NCBI RefSeq assembly: GCF_030209355.1
Contig: NZ_JARVSF010000013.1
Coordinates: 124,001 to 188,000, forward strand
Length of the DNA stretch: 64,000 nt
From: Pseudarthrobacter sp. fls2-241-R2A-127
Lineage (GTDB): Bacteria > Actinomycetota > Actinomycetes > Actinomycetales > Micrococcaceae
Direction of reading: 5' to 3'
Position numbers and translations under genes: made by a program. Within the stretch, counting starts at the first letter, position 1. Each line of letters opens with the position of its first letter. Positions 59,513-64,000 of the stretch are shown here, piece after piece. The notes beneath the pieces were generated by a model. It was not told the origin of the DNA, did not search any database, and was given only the letters and a program-made list of their open reading frames with translations.

Positions 59513-60007
59513 ATGGACATCACCAGGACCGCACACGTGACGCGGACGAAGCTGGCCGCGACCGCTGCAGCCCTGGCATGCGCCGCGCTCGTGCTCAGCG
59601 GCTGCAGCAGCTCCGGCGGGGACGGGCGGTACTTCGCCACCTCGGAAGGACAGAACGGCGACATCGTCGTCGTGGACGGTGACCAGATCACCTACTTCGA
59701 CACCGCCAGCCGCCAGGACCTCGCCTGCCACTCCATCAACTCCGTCCTCGACGACCCGAAGGCGGCCGCGGCGAAGGGCGAGCTCAAGGACGCCTACACC
59801 GTCCGCGGCACCGGCAAGATCAACGAGTCCAAGTCCTCCGTGGACTGGACCGAGGCTGGCCGCAGCACCACCGAGACCGGCTCGATCAGCTTCGGCAAGG
59901 ACAAGTCGACCATGGAGTTCGTCTTCTCCAACGGCGTCAACGACGTCGTGCTCGTGCCAGTCGACAGCGAGCAGGGCAAGGCCGTCAAGACCAAGTACTG
60001 CGGCTGA
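59513..60007 (+). CDS. predicted lipoprotein
   Basis: A 164-residue secreted lipoprotein. The signal peptide has a basic start, a hydrophobic core (LAATAAALACAALVLSGC) and the lipobox LSGC, so it is exported and anchored by its lipidated cysteine. The mature part (GRYFATSEGQNGDIVVVDGD) is beta-rich with no recognised domain. The ATG follows GACGAGAAGACC. A terminator follows. Its position in the element suggests a surface component of conjugation, but this is a guess. Confidence 0.75.
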   Translation: MDITRTAHVTRTKLAATAAALACAALVLSGCSSSGGDGRYFATSEGQNGDIVVVDGDQITYFDTASRQDLACHSINSVLDDPKAAAAKGELKDAYTVRGTGKINESKSSVDWTEAGRSTTETGSISFGKDKSTMEFVFSNGVNDVVLVPVDSEQGKAVKTKYCG

Positions 60008-60049
60008 GGAGGCTGACCCCTTGACTGCCCCGATCGACCTGCAGCACCG

Positions 60050-60088
60050 GAGCCCCGTGGACCACGCGTCCGCGGGGCTCTGCCTTTT
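60050..60088 (+). terminator. intrinsic terminator
   Basis: AGCCCCG-GGA pairs with TCC-CGGGGCT around a short loop with one mismatch, then TGCCTTTTCT. It follows the lipoprotein gene by about 45 bases. Confidence 0.75.
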
Positions 60089-60136
60089 CTCTCCCGGGAT
60101 GCGCCCGCGCGCCAGACAGGATGCAGGAGGTCGGGC

Positions 60137-60601
60137 ATGACGCTCATCGGACCGATCAGGTACTACAAGGGGCGGGTGGCGTACCCCAGCGACGAGCAGC
60201 TGCGCACGGCAAGAGCCACCTGGGATTTCGACGACATCCGCCGGCCGACGGACGATGTGGACTGCACGCACATCCAGCTGATCGAAGTCTCCGGCCGCAA
60301 CGCGGGGGAGCGGCGGCAGCTCGAGGAGGAGAAACTCACACGCTTCTTCGACTACATCGGCACCCGGGCCGGCTTCCGGGTGCTCACCCACCAGAAGAAG
60401 CCGGACTCGGCCACTTCGGCCTTCGTTTCGCACGAGATCGTCTACGTCATCGAGTCCCGGCCGACCAGGGGGTACGCCAAGCTCACCCTGCGCTCGGAGC
60501 TGCCGCGCAGCGGGACCGCCGGTGCCGTCTCGGACATCTTCAGCGCCGAGGGAATCGACCGCATCTCGCGGATCTTCGACAAGGGCCCCCGGAGGGATTG
60601 A
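60137..60601 (+). CDS. hypothetical protein, 154 residues
   Basis: A 154-residue soluble protein, no family recognised. It begins MTLIGPIRYYKGRVAYPSDE, with a central region HIQLIEVSGRNAGERRQLEE and a late strand SHEIVYVIESRPTRGYAKLT. The ATG follows GCAGGAGGTCGGGC, a strong site. It sits between two terminators, so it is a single-gene unit. Confidence 0.65.
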   Translation: MTLIGPIRYYKGRVAYPSDEQLRTARATWDFDDIRRPTDDVDCTHIQLIEVSGRNAGERRQLEEEKLTRFFDYIGTRAGFRVLTHQKKPDSATSAFVSHEIVYVIESRPTRGYAKLTLRSELPRSGTAGAVSDIFSAEGIDRISRIFDKGPRRD

Positions 60602-60640
60602 GGCCGGTGCTGCAGTACGACTGCCGCCCGACGGGAAAGG

Positions 60641-60673
60641 AAGACCCCGTGGACATCACGTCCACGGGGTCTT
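60641..60673. terminator. 14-bp bidirectional terminator
   Basis: AAGACCCCGTGGAC pairs perfectly with GTCCACGGGGTCTT around ATCAC, then TTGTGT. It lies between a plus-strand gene and the converging membrane protein gene, so it can act both ways. Confidence 0.8.
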
Positions 60674-60708
60674 CTTGTGTCTGACTGGCTGGCAGTCCCG
60701 TATGAGCC

Positions 60709-61221
60709 CTACAGCCGTCCGCCCTTCAGGCGCAGCGCCCGGTACTCCTCGATCGTCTCCGGCGGCCGTCCGTACTTTGGCGCATGTGTCTCGACGAAAT
60801 CGATCTCGGCCCAGGTGTCCCGGTGCCGGACCCGCGACCTGGCCAGCACGGCAAGCGCGGTTACTGAAACGACCACGTTGGCCAGCCACCACAAGATGGC
60901 GATGAGGACCGCAGCCTGGACCAGTCTCCGTTCAGAGGAGCCCGTCTGTGCTGCCAGGGCCGCCAGGGCCGTTGAACTACCCAAAGCCATGCACCCGAGC
61001 AGGAGCCCGGCCACCCAACCCTCCGTCGGCACCCGCCGGCGCGCCAGATCAGCGGGGCTGTCGCGATGGCGGACCAGCCGCAGCGCCTCGCGCAGGAAGA
61101 ACACAGCAGCCAACGCGGCCAGGCAGTTCACCGCCAGCTCGCGCGCTCCCTCGAGCCACCAGCGCCCCGAGTGCCACCAGCCCAGCGGAAACTCGTCGCG
61201 CGCCTTGCCTCGCAGATTCAT
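60709..61221 (-). CDS. hypothetical membrane protein
   Basis: About 170 residues with three hydrophobic segments (AVNCLAALAAVFFLREALRL, VAGLLLGCMALGSSTALA, AVLIAILWWLANVVVSVTAL) and a basic C terminus (YGRPPETIEEYRALRLKGGR). No family is recognised. ATG 61221 has AAAGGA at a good distance. ATG 61230 is an alternative. It lies just after the TrbL-like gene in the same direction and may be part of the transfer operon. Confidence 0.65.
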   Translation of the reverse strand: MNLRGKARDEFPLGWWHSGRWWLEGARELAVNCLAALAAVFFLREALRLVRHRDSPADLARRRVPTEGWVAGLLLGCMALGSSTALAALAAQTGSSERRLVQAAVLIAILWWLANVVVSVTALAVLARSRVRHRDTWAEIDFVETHAPKYGRPPETIEEYRALRLKGGRL

Positions 61222-61298
61222 CCGTTCCATCCTTTCCCCCGTGGCAGGCAAAGGGCGGCGCACCCCTTGTCGGAGTGCGCCGCCCTCATCACCAACGA

Positions 61299-64000
61299 TC
61301 AGTTCTTCGGGTCCTCAGCCGGCTTCCTCCGCGACACGGGACCGTCCGTGCGCTTCGGAGCCGGATCCGCCGTCCGCCGCGGCTGGGCCGGAGCCGGCTG
61401 CGACGGCTTCGGGGCCGGGGCCTTCGGAGCCTGAGCCGCCGGTGCCGATCGACGTCCGCTGCGTGGAGTCGGCTGGACACCCTGGCTGCCCTGAGTGCCT
61501 CCGGTAACCCGGCCACCGACACGGGGCTGGGTAGAAGCAGGAGCAGGAGCCGGGGCCTGCAGACGCTGACCGGACTGGCCCTGCGCCTGCGCCGGAGCGC
61601 CGGTGCGGGGCTGGATCGGAGCCTGCGGGCTGCGGCGCTGACTGCCGTTGGCCTGCGGGATACCGGGTCCCGCCTGCACAGCACGGGAGCCGGAACCCGC
61701 GTTGGCCTGCGGCTGCTGGCCTTCGGCGGCCCGCGTCGCCCGGGTGCCCGGAATCCCCGGGACCGCTGCGATGACGGGGTTCACCTGCGCGGGCCCGCCG
61801 GTACCAGCGGTGAAGCGCGGGCCCTGGCCCGAGGAGGCCGGAGCCGCCTGCTGTCCGGTGCCGAACTGCGTCGGTGCCGACTGGCCGGCGTCCGCCTTGC
61901 GGCCACCGCTGGTGTGCGCACCGCTATCGGTGCCGCCCGTGAGCCCGTCGCGCTTCTGGCCCTGACCCTGGCCATGGCCCTGCTGCCCGGTACCAGGAGC
62001 ACCCTGCGCGCCGCCGAGCCCGAAGCTCGTCTGGCCGCCGGTGGCCTGGCCGCCCCGCGAGGAGGGACCCTGGCCGGTGCTGTAGCCGAGGTTCGACAGG
62101 CCGCCCTTGCCGCTCAAGGTCTGAGCAGTCTCCTTGTCGGAGCGGGAGCTCCCCGCCTTGCCGCCCGTGAGCTGCAGAGGACCGCCCTTGTCGCCCGGAC
62201 CCTCGGGACCACCAGCGGACGGGCCGCGGCCGCCGCTGTCACCACCACCGCCGGGAACCGGACCGGGACCGGCGGGGCTGCCGCCGTCGGGGCCGGCTTC
62301 CGGACCGTCGTTCGGACCGGCGGCCAGGGCCAGTGCGCCCTTCCCGGCAGCAAGCGACTTCTGCTCACCGTTCAGGCCGCCGGCGTTGGTCGACGAGCCC
62401 TTGCGGCCACCGGGGGTGCCGCCGGGCTTCGTGGCCCCGCTGCCGCCGAGTTTGCCGCCGACGCCGGAGGCGAGCTTGTTACCCATGGCCATGCCCGCTC
62501 CGGCCCCGGCTCCCGCAGCCAGCGCGGGGAGCATGCTGCTCTTGTCCGGCTTCGGTGCGGTGTTGGTCTCGAGGAACTTGTCCACCAGCTTGGTGAACAC
62601 CTCGTCCATCGCCTGCAGCACGACCTTGCGCACCCGCAGGAGCGCCAAGGTGATGCCGATGATCAGCAGCGAGGAGATCAGGGTCAGGATGACCACGATG
62701 ATCCCGCCGAGCATGCCTGAGCCCCACAGGCCGTCCTGGGACATCCAGGCCGACACCGGTCCGGAGATGATGTCCGGGATGGAGATCAGCAGCTCCGAGA
62801 CGAACTGGTAGATGAACAGCGTCACCAGCACCTCGAGGATCAGTGCGACGGAGTAGACGATCACCTTGCTGATCGCGGCGATCGCGCCCAGCGTGGCGAA
62901 CGGCACCGCGGCCACGAGGCTGAAGGTGCGCTTGACCGCGCCCACCAGCATGCCGATGGCGTACCAGAAGCCGAGCAGGACCATGCTGCCCAGGACGACG
63001 CCGGCGTTCTGCCAGTACATGAACTTCGCCGGGCCCGTGCCGACCTGGCTGACCGCCATGTGGTCCTCGCGGGTCAGGCCGCTGGTGACGTTGTTCGAGC
63101 TGTACATCGTCATCGAGTCGGGGCCGAAGCCGGTGTTCAGGTAGTTGTACGCCGACAGCGCCGACATGTTGCAGGAAACCGGGGCGTTGTCCGCCCAGAC
63201 CGAGAACCCACAGCCGTGCTTGGTGCCCTGGGTCGAGAAGCTCGTCGTGTTCCCGCCCGGGTTCGAGGAGGTAAGGCCCTTGCCGCCGACCGCCAGCACC
63301 GGGTGGTTGGTCGGGATGTAGTCCGACTCGCCGTGCCCGCCGAAGTTGTCGCTGTCACCGTAGGACTTCTTGTCGATGAACCACTCCTTCTTCACGTCGC
63401 TGTTGACCGGCAGGTTGGTGATCGCGCTCTTGATGCCCGACTCGAAGTCCGACGCCGATGTAATTTGGCCCGAGATGTAGCTGTTGAGCATGCCGAAGGT
63501 CTCGCCCACGGCGTTGAAGTCACCCGCCGGGCTGCCCTCCATGCCGACCAGGCTGTTCTTCCAGGCCGTCTCGGCATTGGTCGCACCGGGGCCCACGCTG
63601 ATGTCGCGGAAGGTCGAACCGTGCGCCTGCTTGTTGATCGCCAGTGCCGTCGTGCGCACCGACATCATCGCGTTGTTGCTGGCCTGGCCGTTGTCCCAGG
63701 CGATAACGGCCTCATCAGGAACGCCGAGGCGGTCGTTCATCATCCAGGCCTCGAAGTCCACGTACGTGGAGAGCACCACGCGGGTCGGGCCGGCGTGCTG
63801 GCCCAGCAGCGAGTCATCGAACTTGTCCAGGACGCCGGTGTACATCGAACCCATCAGCGGAAGGCCCACGCCAATGAAGACGACGCGCACGACGAGCTTC
63901 TTGATCGCCGAGCCGCGGTCCATCTTCTTGAACAGCACCAGGCCAATAATCAGGAACCCGATGAAGAGCGGGACCAGCGCCTCCCAGGCGATGGACTGCA
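61299..64000 (-). CDS. TrbL/VirB6-like conjugation membrane protein, truncated at the window edge
   Basis: The 3' part (about 900 residues) of a large membrane protein. A transmembrane helix near 63950 (ALVPLFIGFLIIGLVLFKK) shows the frame continues past 64000, so the start is outside the window. After an extracytoplasmic region of about 300 residues (STYVDFEAWMMNDRLGV, cysteine-containing GTKHGCGFSVWADNAPVSCN) there are several helices (MVLLGFWYAIGMLVGAVKRT, TLGAIAAISKVIVYSVALIL). A C-terminal low-complexity tail of about 400 residues is rich in Gly, Pro, Gln and Ser. This layout fits TrbL/VirB6-type proteins of actinobacterial conjugation systems. Confidence 0.75.
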   Translation of the reverse strand, partial: QSIAWEALVPLFIGFLIIGLVLFKKMDRGSAIKKLVVRVVFIGVGLPLMGSMYTGVLDKFDDSLLGQHAGPTRVVLSTYVDFEAWMMNDRLGVPDEAVIAWDNGQASNNAMMSVRTTALAINKQAHGSTFRDISVGPGATNAETAWKNSLVGMEGSPAGDFNAVGETFGMLNSYISGQITSASDFESGIKSAITNLPVNSDVKKEWFIDKKSYGDSDNFGGHGESDYIPTNHPVLAVGGKGLTSSNPGGNTTSFSTQGTKHGCGFSVWADNAPVSCNMSALSAYNYLNTGFGPDSMTMYSSNNVTSGLTREDHMAVSQVGTGPAKFMYWQNAGVVLGSMVLLGFWYAIGMLVGAVKRTFSLVAAVPFATLGAIAAISKVIVYSVALILEVLVTLFIYQFVSELLISIPDIISGPVSAWMSQDGLWGSGMLGGIIVVILTLISSLLIIGITLALLRVRKVVLQAMDEVFTKLVDKFLETNTAPKPDKSSMLPALAAGAGAGAGMAMGNKLASGVGGKLGGSGATKPGGTPGGRKGSSTNAGGLNGEQKSLAAGKGALALAAGPNDGPEAGPDGGSPAGPGPVPGGGGDSGGRGPSAGGPEGPGDKGGPLQLTGGKAGSSRSDKETAQTLSGKGGLSNLGYSTGQGPSSRGGQATGGQTSFGLGGAQGAPGTGQQGHGQGQGQKRDGLTGGTDSGAHTSGGRKADAGQSAPTQFGTGQQAAPASSGQGPRFTAGTGGPAQVNPVIAAVPGIPGTRATRAAEGQQPQANAGSGSRAVQAGPGIPQANGSQRRSPQAPIQPRTGAPAQAQGQSGQRLQAPAPAPASTQPRVGGRVTGGTQGSQGVQPTPRSGRRSAPAAQAPKAPAPKPSQPAPAQPRRTADPAPKRTDGPVSRRKPAEDPKN

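Noticed and set aside
60948..62720. Plus-strand frame of 590 codons
   Set aside because: Antisense to the low-complexity tail of the TrbL-like gene; proline/glycine/arginine-rich shadow.

Overview
The window reads as chromosome, or a large replicon, of a high-GC Gram-positive actinobacterium. Family content (DUF4193, DUF6308, DUF6994, PucR-type activator, class I P450 chain with a 3Fe-4S ferredoxin, frequent GTG starts, GGAG-type ribosome sites) fits Micrococcaceae such as Arthrobacter, Paenarthrobacter or Pseudarthrobacter. That assignment is inference. I saw no rRNA, tRNA or CRISPR array.

Region 1 (1-17.2 kb) is a catabolic supercluster for a nitrogen compound. On the minus strand are an aldehyde dehydrogenase, a zinc alcohol dehydrogenase, a class III aminotransferase and an APC permease. 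On the plus strand are an aldehyde dehydrogenase coupled to a CysJ-type diflavin reductase, a glutamine-synthetase-like ligase, an SDR, a PuuD-like gamma-glutamyl hydrolase, a cytochrome P450, its ferredoxin and ferredoxin reductase, and a GAF/PucR regulator. Together they can oxidise an amine, protect it by gamma-glutamylation, oxidise the aldehyde, release glutamate and transaminate the product. The set resembles the P450-dependent cyclic-amine (morpholine, piperidine, pyrrolidine) loci of mycobacteria combined with a Puu-like gamma-glutamyl route.

Region 2 (17.4-36.3 kb) holds ordinary chromosomal genes: a class I amidotransferase, an orphan HtaA-domain protein, alanine dehydrogenase divergent from an Lrp/AsnC regulator, PAS, metallo-beta-lactamase and HxlR proteins, a glycogen-debranching-type glycosidase, a cupin, two DUF202 proteins, a PPOX protein, a GH3 beta-glucosidase/TetR pair divergent from a sugar MFS transporter (two matched operators lie between them), a copper-chaperone-like protein behind a CsoR-type operator, and a DHA2 drug exporter.

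Region 3 (36.3-55.9 kb) is an accessory island: a PIN-GNAT-PUA-like fusion overlapping an ASCH gene, a broken DUF2971 gene, DUF4238, a PD-(D/E)XK-type protein, a NERD nuclease-like protein, a SHOCT membrane protein, DUF4193/DUF6994/DUF6308 proteins, an internally duplicated zinc-ribbon protein and a helicase IV-like UvrD helicase. Remnants of one gene pair occur in opposite orientation near 35.5 and 49.5 kb.

Region 4 (55.9-64 kb) begins with a large serine recombinase that carries two C2H2 zinc fingers at its C terminus. It continues with small element-type genes (DUF6504, a lipoprotein, membrane proteins) and ends in a TrbL/VirB6-like conjugation protein cut by the window edge. This looks like one end of an integrative conjugative element.
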